From: Allacma fusca
Lineage: Eukaryota; Arthropoda; Collembola; Symphypleona; Sminthuridae
DNA length: 64,000 bases
NCBI GenBank assembly: GCA_947179485.1
Contig: OX359247.1
Coordinates: 46,287,131 to 46,351,130, forward strand
Direction of reading: 5' to 3'
This document shows, piece by piece, positions 13,801-27,930 of the stretch. The notes below the pieces were generated by a model that did not search any database, was not told the origin of the DNA, and worked only from the letters and a program-made list of their open reading frames with translations. Made by a program: the position numbers and the translations under genes. How positions within the stretch are numbered: the stretch's first letter is position 1; every line of letters starts with the position of its first letter.

Positions 13801-16800
13801 CTCAGGAGCCAAGTTAATCGTTTTAAGAAAGAATTTCAGGAGTAACAGGATTTACCATTAGGTGCGAACTTCCAAAATGGAAACTACTTAATTTAGAGAA
13901 ATTGGGAAGCTTCCAGTTGATCCCGGCCTAGTATTTGCTTCAATAGGAAGATAAAGTTTGGAGTATAAATTCCTACGATTGTGATGCAGGTTAATTAGCT
14001 GGGCTCCCATGAAAGTCGCCATTCGCCATCACTGATTGTGAGTTAGGTCTTGCTGTTGACGGTTTGCGTGCAAGCCTGTAAATCCCGAGGTTCCATTGAC
14101 TGAAACGTTCACAGATGACAGTGAACATCCCCCAGAGATCTTGCTCCAGAAGAGTCTGTCGGGACGCGTCTATTATCATTATCGACTAGATAGGGATTTC
14201 AGTCTGGGTCACGGAATTCCTTCCCATGGAGCTAAAACTATAGTCGACATTGACTAAGGGATGTTCAAATTGTGACCGGGGATGTCCATTGTAAATATAA
14301 AGCATTTGAGCTCCGTGAGGTAAGTTTGTGTTCCGAGTTTGGAGGAAAAGTAGGAAGAGTGTCTGCGCCCAAGGAGAAAATTGAAGTTGAGAGGGTTAGT
14401 TTCTCCAATTGATCAATCTCAGTCCAGGGGTTTGGACTAAGATTAAATCCGACACAAGAAGACCTGCCCCGCCTAACTCTAACTCCTTGAGGTGAAATCA
14501 GTTCTTGAGGAGGAATTGCGTGACAATGTTGGACTCAACTTGTTGACCGTATTTCATCGTATATAGGCGTTTATTGTGATTAATCGAAGGCCGCCTCAAT
14601 TTCCTGTCCAGACCTTGTGAACACGGAAGGACAGGAGGTTACACGGAAATATCACCCACCAGTAGGAAAATATTGAGCGAGTAGCCCTTTTCGGTCGGGA
14701 TTTTATTATCAGTAAATGTGTGAAATTAGGATGATCGATAACTTTGTCTTCCTTGAAGCGTCCGTACTCTTCCACAAGTACATCCCCAAATGTTAGTACA
14801 GTATTTGGAGATGTGGGCAAAAGCGCTGGGAGGCTTTGATGTTCTTGCTCCATGCGGCGGACTCAAGCTTCAGATTGTCTAATGAGTCCCGACATTTATT
14901 TATTTTGTCCGCTGGGATTTCTGTGGGAAATTTATTTATCGAGATACTCCTCTTCCTCTGACCTGACCAATTAAACTTGTCTGTGTTATATTTAGACACT
15001 TCCCGAACATTTATGTTCTTCATTTGGTTCCCTTTCGAATTATCTTTGCCTATATACATATAAATGTATCTAAATACGTGCATAATTACAACCGGTTTTA
15101 TATTTGACAATCTCCTTGTAATTTACATTTCAACATGTGCATACACATTTGTAATGACTGTGTTTATTTTTTGCTACCTTATATGCACTAACCAGACGTA
15201 AATTTATGTACGTTTCAAATTGACTGAAATGTGCTTTTTGTCGAAGGCTGTAGGGGGCTATATTTTGGTAAGTAGGTATCGAATAATTTACTGAGCAGTT
15301 GACTAAATGGAACATATAAAGTTTCATGAAAAATATTCTGCAAGATAATGTACCGTTATGGCATAAAGATTTGTTTCATAATAATGTAGGGATAGGACTG
15401 AGGGGACCCGGCTGGGTTTGGTTGAATAATTCGGGGCATCTTACAATTAGAAGTCTAATAATTTTATTTTAGTGCTGTTACATTTGCAGTACTTATAATT
15501 CTTAAGGGTTCGGTTATAATAGTTTTCTTGAAGCCTTTTTGCTTCAAGTTTTAGAATTCATATGTTCTCCTACTAATGGAAAAGTGCCTTACTGAATATA
15601 GAAGTTGTTACGATTGTACATACATACATAATACATTTGCATGTATGTATGTATGTATGCTAGCAAGTCATGTTAAGTGTAGATGGAATTCAATGAGTTT
15701 GTATATCTATGGGTTAATGAAATTATGCAGACATTAAAATGCTTTCACCTTTAAGACAGAGGGAAGCCAGTACGTACACTCCTGGGACCACTTTGTAGCC
15801 ATGAAGTTTTATTTTATTTTAACTGCCAAGTTTGTGTATTGTATGTTATTTTGCCTCGCCATCCGATCCCAAGGCTCCATTTCCAGATTCTGCCATAAGG
15901 GCCCGACGTGAGACTAATTGTAAGTATTTTCAGTAATAAGTCCGATCAGTCGTTACGCATTGCACTTTACTACACATAAGATATAAGTAAGTTACACACA
16001 TGGGCTGGGTGGTCAATAGCCCTTTCCTCCTGCTGGGGATCCGAAAAGACATCCAGGGAATCTTTCTCTGATTTTCCACGAAGGGATTATTACGAGTGTT
16101 TAAAAATTAGCCCCTCAGTGACAAAGGTTGGGATGGTAATTATTTTCGGGACTTCATCTGGGGCAACGTGGGATTCCATTCCGCCCGCCTCTGAAGAAGT
16201 CTTCTTTTTCCATGACCGTGCCCCCGTGCATAAAAAGGCGACCTTCGATGGACTATTGAAGACTTTTTCAGGAATTCAGATTTGCCTGGAAACTCTCGAG
16301 TTTTAAATCTGTTTGAGCACTTATGTAGTAAGCCAACCTGGAATGCAACTCCCAGAATGTTCTGATTCAGCCCAACAGCAACCCAAAAATAAGCACCTTG
16401 ATCCAAGCAATAATTCAGGGTCTGGAAGATGTGAAAAATGACACTGATGAATTAGATAAGTTTCTGCCGCCTTACCCAATTGGACTACACTCGGAATGCT
16501 TAAGAAAGTCTAACAAAAAATTGTATTTTTAAGTTTGTGTGGATTTCTGGATATAATTATTTCAGTAATGATAATTTATTGTTGACCGATTGCATTCAAA
16601 TATTATTTCCGGTCTGCAATAACATTTTGTACAGAAATTGATCTACAATTCTGTAGCATACAGATCTTTGCAAACATTTGGAGCGAAGGTTATTGACCAT
16701 CCCTTACATACATCCTCATGATTTGCACGTAATGTAATTTTGTTCCTATGTACATATATGTGAAATAAGGAGTTTCACAATCTAAGAGAAGAGAAACTTG

Positions 16801-19800
16801 ATCCAATTAAACTGCATTCTCTCACATTCTACGGTAGCTCTTCCTTCTCATAGTGTCTACATATAAACATGGAGGACCATATGCATGTAGCAATCAACCA
16901 AAAAGGCATGAAATGTCCTGACTGAACATCAAGCCAGAAAAGCCATTCCGTCATAGGAAATGAGTACTGCGACGTAAACTACAAATATAACCGGCTGTCA
17001 AATCTCACTCCGTATGCCACTAATATGACAGCAAGACATATCAGCAGTAATTCCTTCCTACAGTCTCTAATACCGCCACATAAAATACTTATGTCCATTT
17101 AATTAGTCAGAGAAGTAGCAATAAACAGAGCAAAGAGAATTGGGCCTATTGGAATAGATTCCCACGGCTAATCTGATACGTGCATTTCTCCAATATGCTT
17201 CCCCATATCTACCTTTAATTGAAATGATTTTTTATCTATCCTCCCCAACTTGAAGATGGTGGGATGAGGAGCTCCGAACAAAAAGTTATTAAAGTGTATC
17301 TTTTTTTACGGTCTCGAATATTATCCAAACATAAAATCCATATTTACTCAGGGAGTCTTGAAAGGTTCCCAAAACTAGTCTTGAAGTTACAATGGAGGAT
17401 GATTACAACAGCGTCGGCAATGGCGGAAATATCAAGTTGCTCTTGAATACACACACACACAGGCCAAATAGTGACATTGAATTTCCGACTCAAGTGGCAT
17501 AAACGGTATCATCACACGCTTGACTAGGAGGCTTCGGTGCATGAGTAGCCTTCGGGCTGATATTGACCGATTCGTAGTTCGTATACCTTCAAGGCTACGT
17601 CCATGGAAATTTTGTTTGAGCATTTCATCAAGGTTACGATTCCTAAATATAAGTAAATATCTCACCAAAAACTTTACCTTCGGAATGACTTGAAGTGACA
17701 ACGAGGAGTAGCCATTAACAAGGACAAAACATTTACACTACTAAAATGCTAAGCATTTGCATTCGTACCCCTAGAATTTAAATTAAATATTAATACTCAT
17801 AATATATCATTTGGGACGAAACCCGGAGTGTGGACTACAAATTCTCCACAATTGACATATTAAAGGAACCTCATCGACTAAGACACAAAAAGGAGTAATT
17901 ATCTCCAAGTAATTCAAACCTAAATAAAAATAAGTACTTTCAGCTACAGAATATCGTTTGTAATAATTACTTAATTTACTTGTAATAATAAGATAGAGCC
18001 AAGGCCGCACTCTCAAATCCTTTGACATTAAGTCCTAGATAGGGCACTGTAAAAATAAATATGTGCAAATTTTTTCTTACTTTTTAAATGCCCCCTTTTT
18101 TAAATGAATAATATTCTTCAAAATCTCACAGCTCTACTTTTTCTGTGTCTATTGGTTTTTTCAGACCCTGAATCCTACCTATTCAAGGATAATGCAATTA
18201 GTGCATTGTCTTATTTTTTGTGTGCAAATGTAGCAATTAGTTGTATGTTCAGCTCTATAAATATATCATTCATTCCTGAAGGACCCGAACAAAGCAAGCC
18301 CATGGAAATGCAAATGACAATAATTAGTGCACTTTGTAAACAAACCAAGGATACGTTTGTGCAACTCCATTAGTGTCAGGAGTTCACTTAATAATAAAAA
18401 CGGTACCATGGTCAACGGAAAATACACACACACACACACACACATACTCACAAAAAAAAAGCTAATAAAATAAATTGTGTTGACTGATAGCCAACCGCCC
18501 AGGCCGGATCAAGCAGAAGGGCTGTTGAGTTTGACAGGATATTGTAACAAGAAGAATAATTCGGGAAAAAATTAGTTTAAGGTTACTTGATTAGTACCTA
18601 GTTTGATCAATAGAACATCAATAGGATTTACATTTTGTTTTATGGATCTTAGTAGGAGCTGAGTGAGGTGAAAAGAATGTTTTGGGAAATTTATTGCTGC
18701 TCTCTTCCGGCTACTCCCACCATCATGCCAAGGTCAATCCCCAAACTTTTCTTCTCCGATGCTGCGTTCCCATACAACGCACCATAGGATAAATTGGATT
18801 CTTTTTGAATTAATGATTATTCGTTTTCCCCAAACTTAAAATCCTTCCTCCCTCCATATCGTCTCATATAAACTTCGCCTCGAAGATTTCATCATATGTT
18901 ATTTGTGTACAAATCTAACTCCCTCGTACGGCAAGAATCACAGAGACACGTAATTACATATGTATATACTCGGATCTGCTTTCCCAGAGTGCCTCAATGT
19001 CAGAGCTAGTACTCATAATGCCGGGAACACCTGACAGCTTCTATACAGCACTTAAATTCCCAATAAAAATTCCTCCGCTTCATACTATCTGTATGCTGTC
19101 CTAAAAGATAGAAATAGCTTTCGGGTTTTTTGTGACACGTAACTGGAATTTCATGTTCGTTCCCAAATATAATAAATACAGTAAATAAACTTGCACTTTT
19201 CATTCCAGACGTTCCCCTCAAGTTTGTCGTAGAGTTTAAAAAAAAATTCTCATCAAATGTTATGACAGAGAAAATTGCTGAAACTTTCATAATCGCATTA
19301 GGTTTCGAGGAAGTTTTCAATTGTGGAATTTTCACATTGACAGTGTACAAAGATATACTTACAGCAGTGCCTTCGTGTCCACTGGACATGAAGGAAGGAA
19401 GGGACACGTTGTGGAAACTTGAGAGAGCCCAAACCAAATTACAGATACATATATACGGAAAGAAATAAAAAGGAATGGATGACGATACTCAAGTCTGTCA
19501 CGTCAGTCAATAATATTCCATGAGGAAAGTAAACTGTGGAGAAAGCACTTTAGAGTGAGGGATGTTTCCACCTGATTGTGCATACAGCACATACATACAG
19601 ACGTACAATATGTATGTACATACATGCACACAGTACATAATTACATATGCTAAGGTACTTGAAGGAGCTTTCTCTATTAAAAGCTGATGGAATAGTAAGA
19701 CTCGCATGTGCAAAAGCCCCTCTGCCATCCTCAGTACTTTCCGTTCCCACAACACAAACATTAGATTCACCATGTGTTTGTACTTTGGTATTAGTGTAGT

Positions 19801-22100
19801 GAAGTAATCCGTCTTCTGGGCTCTCCTGTCCCTTTCCCTGCATGCAATTCATGGGGAATCAGCCGGTCGGGGCTTAGGTTTACGGCCCTGTATATTGCCC
19901 GTCCATATGTACGTACATACATATGTATCTATGTATATATCATAGGATAGAATTTATCCGCTTGTGTGATAACACTGGAACTTCTTCCAGGTCCAAGCAG
20001 TTCTCCTCAAGTATTTGAAACGTCAAGGTGTAGCGAGTGGAGCGACGGGTGATTATCAACGTTCTCACTTGGCGGACTCTCTCATACATAAAGTGTAATC
20101 TATTTGTCAGTAAAAACTTGATACGTGAGCTGGTTATCTCTCCATCCGACTCCTCCTGTATGACTCTGACTATACCATGATCTACGACGAGGAATCCTCC
20201 AGAGGGTTATAGTTTTATTACCATCAGAGTAATAATTACAAGTAATAGAGGTTCGAGCGGAGCGAGTTGGGGATCTGTTTTCCGGGTAAGATCTCTATAC
20301 CTACTTGTGTAATTTAATTTTAATTAAAAAATTAAACTTTGATCTAAATTGAGTGTTTTATGTACAATGTGGATATTACGATTAATTTGACTCCAGGAAG
20401 GATTTTAAAAGGCATATGAAATTTGTGGGGATTACATAAATGCAATAAGAGCATCCAGATTGCTATTATTTTGGGAAATCAAAGGGAAACAGTTTTAAGG
20501 CGCGGTGAAACATAAGATATTATAATTTATAGATAGAAAGATATTTTATTTTTGTACGGGACTAGTATATGCTCAAGACTCATGTCTGAGAATCTACTAA
20601 GGGCTAGGAGATTTAATTGAAAAAAAAAAACATTAACAAGGTCGTAAGGTACACATGAAAGGGGGAGAAACGAAGGAACTTATTGATTTAGCATTGGCCT
20701 GATCTCCTTTTCCCTCTTGCAGAGTGATCTACTTGAGCGTGAATCTCAATTTGAGCAAGATAATAATTTATTCAGTCTACATAAAGAAGACCACCTGCCA
20801 GTTCCTCCATACAAATTCATACGCACCAATTGCTCCCATGTAGCTACATATAGAGCTCTTGTGTGGGACAAACTCTTGACAACAGCCCGACTCACAAGTA
20901 CATGACGACCAGAACTGCATAAGTGTATGAGGGTATATATGTAAAGTTGGAATTGATCCACGATAATAACGTACTACACATGACGATGTATTCTGTATGT
21001 AAGTGATGTTCAGAAATAATAATGAAATTTCAAAGGACTCTAGAAGTACAATAACTATGCTATATACATATATGTACATGGGAGTAACCACAGTTATAAT
21101 GTAAGTAGTGACATATGTACATGTATGGTCTGATGATTCCCAAGTGCTTATGTGTCATATCTAGGGAAAGTATATGTGTCTTGTAAGTTGATTTCCTCTC
21201 AAAGACCCGTCTTTAATAGTGTCGTACTGGGTACTTATGCATTCAATTGATACGAGTTTTATTTCAATTCCAATTTTATTCAAGCAAATTTAGCACAAAC
21301 TGGTTTTTTTCCAGAATGTCAACACACAGAGAAAAATGTCTTGATGCATAATTTAAAGGGAGTATTACATCCTTTCATGCTCCCGGCATCTGGGCTAGTT
21401 TTATGGAAAAATTATACTTCTAGGAAAGTGTTTTCAGTTTTATTTGAAGGGGACTATGGTTTCCTTCAGATGCACATATAACCTTCCATGCTTTTCCCTA
21501 TTGACGGCTAGCATATATCTGTATGTACTTATTGTTAGATTTTGAAGAAGCCGTCGCCTTCGGCTGAGGAAGAGGGAAAATAAAACTTACGTGAGGTAAA
21601 TGATACATGTCAGATTTTTATCAGCATTTTAGAAGCCAATTTAGTTAGCTCGTCTATACTCAATCTGCCTCCAGTTTTCAATTCGTAATGAAAAGTAATT
21701 TAAGAGACTTCTTACCAATTATACTGCGTGATATGGAAGTTTTGTAAGAGTTTTGGACAACTTTCTCCCCTAGTACCATCGGAGTATCTACTTAAGTTAA
21801 TTTGGTGGGTTTAAAAATAGTTGTGTAATTTAATAATGTGCTTGCACCTATGTATACTTACACACATGCTTACGTAAGTAAACATATGATGCTAACACAG
21901 TGTAAGCAAATCAATATCTCCGGGAGGAACAGGCACAACAAGTATCTGTCGTGCGTTTAATATTTAGATAAAATCTTTGCCATAATAATATTACTTAATT
22001 AGCGTAATTATGTGTATATACATTTTCAAGGCAACATCATGTAAAACACCTGGAGACAAACATCAATTATTGAAACAGGAGTCTTCATAAAAATCGGATC
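10855..22100. other. 11-kb intergenic region, no gene recognised
   Basis: No reading frame in this stretch resembles a family I know. The longest frames (for example 19006-19437 minus, 18104-18373 plus) have no recognisable domain and no splice-joined partners. It may hold the missing 5' exon of the tektin gene near its left end and the KIF17 promoter at its right end. TACATA/TATGTA tracts are frequent (for example 15617-15660, 19590-19640). Confidence 0.45.
18424..18444. repeat. (AC)n microsatellite
   Basis: About ten uninterrupted AC dinucleotides. Confidence 0.9.
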
Positions 22101-22382
22101 ATGTCGGAGTGCGTGAAAGTGGTTGTTCGATGTCGTCCCATGAACGAGCGGGAGAAGTCCATGAAGAGCAAGGTGAGCAAATGACGTGCTTTTAATTAAC
22201 ATCCCAAGTTCAAATTCACTGTATTGTAGTATAACACTAATTTGAGCCAAGAGGAGGGAACCTCTTCGTGCTGCATTACCTGAAAAATTACATAGAGTAA
22301 GAGCACGCTAAACGTGACAGGTTCAGTACTGAGGGATTTTATTTTCATTGATTTTTTCTGGAGAAATGTCCCTTTTTCTATT

Positions 22383-22423
<41 letters not shown>

Positions 22424-25400
22424 CTTTCCCTATTTTCCCACATTTTCTCCGTACATTACTTCCCTCTTGGATTGGAACTCAAAAAACTTTCCCCATTCCA
22501 TTAATGCTTTTGAGTGGCGTGCCCATGAATGTATGTAAAGTGTGAGGAGTAGGACGTGAGGCCAGGCGTATTCCGAAGGATCATCCCTCGATCTACACAC
22601 ATGGGGTACACACGGCATGAGAAAGGTGTGGTGTGTGCAGTCGTAAAGTTGCACTTTTATAGCCGAATTATTTAACTAGAGCTCACGCATGGGTCTTCCG
22701 GTGTTCTATTTATTTCATAATGATTAGAGAACTGAGAACTTCCAGGGAATTTGCATTTTTACTTCGTTTTATTTTTACTCTGAGAAGTACCCGTAAGTAC
22801 TGAAGGCCAACCTTGGATTTTAATTCCGACCATGTAGCATGGCAAGGTTGTATTTGTTTTTCTTGAGAATGTATAATTAATTATTACTCCTGGGCTTCCC
22901 GGATTATGGAGGATCTGTCTGAACCGTGGTAATGCTCTTAGTTAATGATGACGGGGAACTTATTGCGGAGGGGAATGTGATTGTACAAATCTATATTTTA
23001 ATGATAAATGACATACATACTTACGTAAGTTTTAAGTATACACAAATACTGTCGTAACTTGTCTACTCAGAATTATCATTTTTTACGCTTCGTTTTATCC
23101 TTCTCGTGTAATCCTGATTAGAATCGAATTCCATTCAATTCGGAAGGAAGTGAGAATAAAAAGACTGGGACAGTCGTAATGCTCAACTCACATGTTAAAG
23201 TATCTCTTGTTTGTATGAAAGCCAAAAGTTGGAGTGTAATTACAAGTAGACATGCGATAGGAGTACTATGGGAATGGGTAAAATTTGTGCAAAAGTTGTA
23301 ATTAAGTTACACAGTCTCCCCCATCATTTATTCATGTTTTCCCTAACTATGGAAGATAGATGTGGGAGAGTTGGGCATTGCATGTGGGATGCGTATTATC
23401 AGCGTACCTCAATGTCTACAGATATGGCAATCTAACGGATTTTTATTCTTTCAAGTTTAGCAAATGTCCGGCATCAAGTTCCCATACTGAGTTGTACGCA
23501 TACTATGTACTTATCATTAGGAACGGGAAGAGTGAATGTGGGTCTGTGTGTGTGTGTGTGTGTGTGTGTACTTTCGTGGGCGAATGGGTTTTGGAGGAAA
23601 TACCGTAATGTTTATCTATCTGTGTGGGCATCAAAAGGGAAACTAGAATGTTCGGCACTGAATGTACTCAAGATAGGGAAATTCAGAATTTTGAATGTCA
23701 TGAACGAGTAATTATATAATCATGCCCGGATTCCACGCTATGTCAATAAATTGCTCCTTACCAGCACTCTCTCTCTCTCTCTCTCATGGCTTTTCGTCCA
23801 TTAAATTTGCAATACCATAAAGCTAATAACTTTTGGATGCTCTTGTCGTACTATACCTCCCTACAATGAAATTTGAACGCTAATGTTGTTTCTGTTTTCT
23901 AATTTGGCATAATAGCAAGGATACAATATTTATGGCGTCATTCTATGTACCTATAACTGTTATGAGTCATCCCTCACCTTGGATTGATTTGTTTTTTTAC
24001 TGTTATTTCACGACATAAGTATGTATCTATATATGTAGCATTAGAGTTCTGTCTGTACCCTTTTTTTGAATGTGAAACTTCGTCATCACGTATCACCGCA
24101 ATTATTATGAGTTTTTGCTTTCCCAACCGCACGTCTGTGGTTAGATATATAACCTGTATTCTGTGTCCCATGCCCATGTAACTTTACCACACAGCAGTTT
24201 TTACTTTCACCAGTAATTGAAATTGGATACGGGCATATTATATTATATTTTTGAAGTATTTTGAGATGTTTAATGACACGTCTGTGGTTACTCAATGTTC
24301 CCGACTTCTTTGATTAAAACTGAAAAAGTTCCATGCACTGTATATTTTAAATGAAAGGAATTGTGCAATTAGTTATGCCATTAAAGACTGCTTTAATAAG
24401 TACATGCTCCGTTGGAAGAAATTTATAAAATGTTGAATGCACGAATTACCCAAGGATTTTTTATGATACTTTTTTTGATTCCCAGGGAGCTACTAATTTT
24501 AAATAACTGGCACACAACTAAATTAAATGATATAACTTAGCATGGGTGATTGTAATCTATTTTCGATTAATGGCAATATGATCCCTGTACAAATAATTGC
24601 ATGCAGTTTCACGAAATGCAAAATGAACTAGATTTAATTTACCCTTCAAGCAAAACGAATGATTTAAACCTTATGCTTTTTTATGTAATTACGACAAGTG
24701 CAAATTGGTTTTTGAGTGAGAACTCAATAAACTGCATTTAGTTCATTTTGATTTCAGGGAGGTTTGATGCTTTTAGTTCATTTTTCATTTATGTGAAATC
24801 TCATGCCGACCATTTTGTTTTTATTCGATAGTGCAAATCTTTTTTCCTCTCTAGCAGCGATACACTGACTACAATAGTTGCCGGCTTTGCACAAGTTTTG
24901 TGCACATTTTGTGGGCTTTAAAATTATCTTGTTACGATTAGATACTAACAATTCTAATAATTATTTTTTAGAGTGTGGTCTTCATGGACGGTTCAATCTG
25001 TCAATGCAGTATTGTCAATCCTGGTGACGCATCCGCTCCTCCGAAAACTTTCAGCTTCGATGGGGTCTACTACACGGAATCCACAACAGAAGCCCTCTAC
25101 TCCGACATTGCTTACCCACTTGTGGAGGTGAGTCGTAACCATTATATTTCCAAGTTCCATCAAATATCTCTACCATATTGAGTGGGTTACCCGGAGGAGA
25201 GCAATAGTTATGTCCATTGTCATTCCTGGAACAATGTAATAATTCAATATACGGTAACCACTACTGTGTGACGATAAAGTTGAGTACTGTATGGAATTAG
25301 GAACCCACACAAAGTATCAGTCTGCCCCATTGATTTCGTTAGGACCTCCCACTCCAACTCCCTCATGACCTTTAGTGTTTTTAAAATAATGAGTCTTGAA

Positions 25401-27886
25401 TTCTATCTGAAGAGTTTACAAGTATGAACGCGTGTATTTGTAGAGACTCGGGAACTCTGTCCAATGACATTGAGAATGTGACATCGCCTAAGGTGATACG
25501 TTCTGAAGGTCTTGGGTCACTAAATTATGCAGTGGCTTACTATAACTCAACGCCTCTGAAGGATATTGATCGATTTCTCCATATTGACTACATACATGTC
25601 TCATGTACAAAGGGGATGGGAGAGTAGTTACGTAGGACAAGCCTTTTAGGCAAATACCAGTAGATAGGGGAACTCCAAACTCAAGTCGTCATAGGGACGA
25701 AAATTCGCGAGTGAGGTTAACATTTTCTGCGTCGAGGAATTTCACATCGATGGATAACCACTATCTTTTTAGTCTTTACCCGAGCGTTAAATACAGAGTT
25801 TGATACATTCCCCTCATATATATGTATATGTATGTATGTAGGAAATTGAATCCATGGATTATTTTTGACAGCCGGGCTCATACTCATCCATACTTATTGT
25901 TAGATATAACTCACGTTCTCACATGTACATACGCAGATAATATGTTGTGCCTCTACACCGTACTGTTATGTCCATAAGCATGTAATACCGGACACAGACA
26001 TTAAAAGCATGAACAAACAGCGTCCCAAGTCCCAATCAATACCTCAAGTACATTAACCATGGCAAAATGGCCAAGCACCTTGGCTCTGACAACTGAAAGG
26101 AGCTTCGAGCTTCTATTTAGGAATGATGGCAAAAACCTTCAGAAAAAATTGTATTGTTGTATATTCTGAGGAATTGAGGAGAGACGCGTTTGGTCAATAT
26201 TTTGTCCATCTGTTTTTTTTCCACTTACTCACACTGACTCGGAAAAAAATGTAATACAGCATTTTGCGAAATTCCTACACCTTACAACAAAACCTAACAA
26301 GACAAAGATGCTCATAGTACCTATTCCTGTAGAAAAATTATATTTACTTTTCCGCTGACTCTGGCAAGACAGAGTAATACTAAGCATGACAGACATGAAC
26401 TGCTGAAAAATGATTCTTACGATCAATGCCATTTCCCCCAGACCTTGCATTTCATTACGCATTTGTTCCGGCCACTGGAAATTCAGTGGCAATGACGTGT
26501 GTGCCTATACTTTTAAGTACTGTATTTTGCATGTTTGAGGTAAGCTTGTTTGCCCTTCCGTTAGGGTAACTTTAATTGAGGTACGCTCCTCATTGTAAAG
26601 GTAATATGTATAAGTATGCCTAGACGTACTTACATATACTTCCAAAATCTGTCTTCAACTCAACGGACAAAAGGAATTTTCTCAGGAAGAGTCATTCACT
26701 CATACGTAATGTATCTGATGACCCAGGGGATACATACAACACGTGTGTTCAAAATGCAATTGTACATGTACAACATTGCAGATGCTCTGGCCTTTTGTGC
26801 TCCAGTTGTGGTCCTAGATTGAGTTGAACTTATTGAAATTATTTTTTTCCAGGGTGTCCTCGAAGGTTACAATGCGACAGTATTTGCTTACGGACAGACC
26901 GGTTGCGGGAAATCATTCACAATGCAGGGCATCCCGGATCCTCCACAACATAAAGGGATTATCCCGAGAGCTTTCGAACATATTTTTGATGCTATTGAGT
27001 CCAGCGAGAATGTCAAGTACCTGGTTCACGCCTCCTACCTGGAAATCTACAATGAGGACGTTCGAGATCTTTTAGGAGTGGACTGTAAGAAAAAATTAGA
27101 CCTGAAGGAACATCCCGAAAGAGGAGTTTATGTCTCAGGTATTATTTCCAAACTAATTCCTTGACAATGGTTAACTATACGAAGGTATTAAAATAATTAT
27201 TTACATGACCCCTGATCCCCTTAAAATATTACGACTAAATACAGCATCAACAATAGGTTTGATCAGTTTTGAGTTCATTTAAAGGATCAATTGACTGTGA
27301 GCAACTTATTTTCTGGGCAAAATTGTACTACGCAGAAATGTAATTCACGTAAACACATTTGCATAAAAAATACAATCGAGTCCATTAATGAATTAATGGA
27401 ATAATTGCTGTTTCCATTGTCTCCTTAAAAGCTTCTGGAAGCAACTCAGTCCTTGATGGGTTTTAATCTTCCTTTTTGGTTATTTATTGGAGAAAGTGGG
27501 GGTTTAAATGGAAGATGGTGGTTGGGAGTGCGACCCCGGAGAAAAGGATTGAGGTAGCTGAAGGAAAGACAATACGACTGAGGTTGTCTGTGATGATAGT
27601 CTAGGGTTTATTGACACCACTGTAATATGCAGCACTTCATTAGTGGCTCCACCGAAAACTATTGATTTATTGTCTCGCTTTATTTATGGCCTATCATTTC
27701 CCTCAAGAAGCCATCACGGAGCTGTCCATAACTTTTTTAGCATTCAGTGGAAAGCCCACGTTGACTTCCCTCAGGTCATATAATAATGACAACGGGGAAT
27801 TATCTTACGGCTACCACTACCCTTAATAGCTATTACCGGTGTTTATTGTCCCGTGGGGAATTTCACCTCTACATGTGATGTGCATG

Positions 27887-27930
<44 letters not shown>

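Noticed and set aside
15617..15660. Palindromic TACATA/TATGTA tract as a regulatory site or origin
   Set aside because: The same words recur throughout the window as simple-sequence background.
18104..18373. 89-codon frame starting with a hydrophobic, signal-like segment
   Set aside because: The hydrophobic start is common in AT-rich chance frames; the rest has no domain, paralogue or promoter that I can see.
19006..19437. 143-codon minus-strand frame
   Set aside because: Length is modestly above chance for the region, but no motif is recognised and a competing plus-strand frame exists over the same bases.
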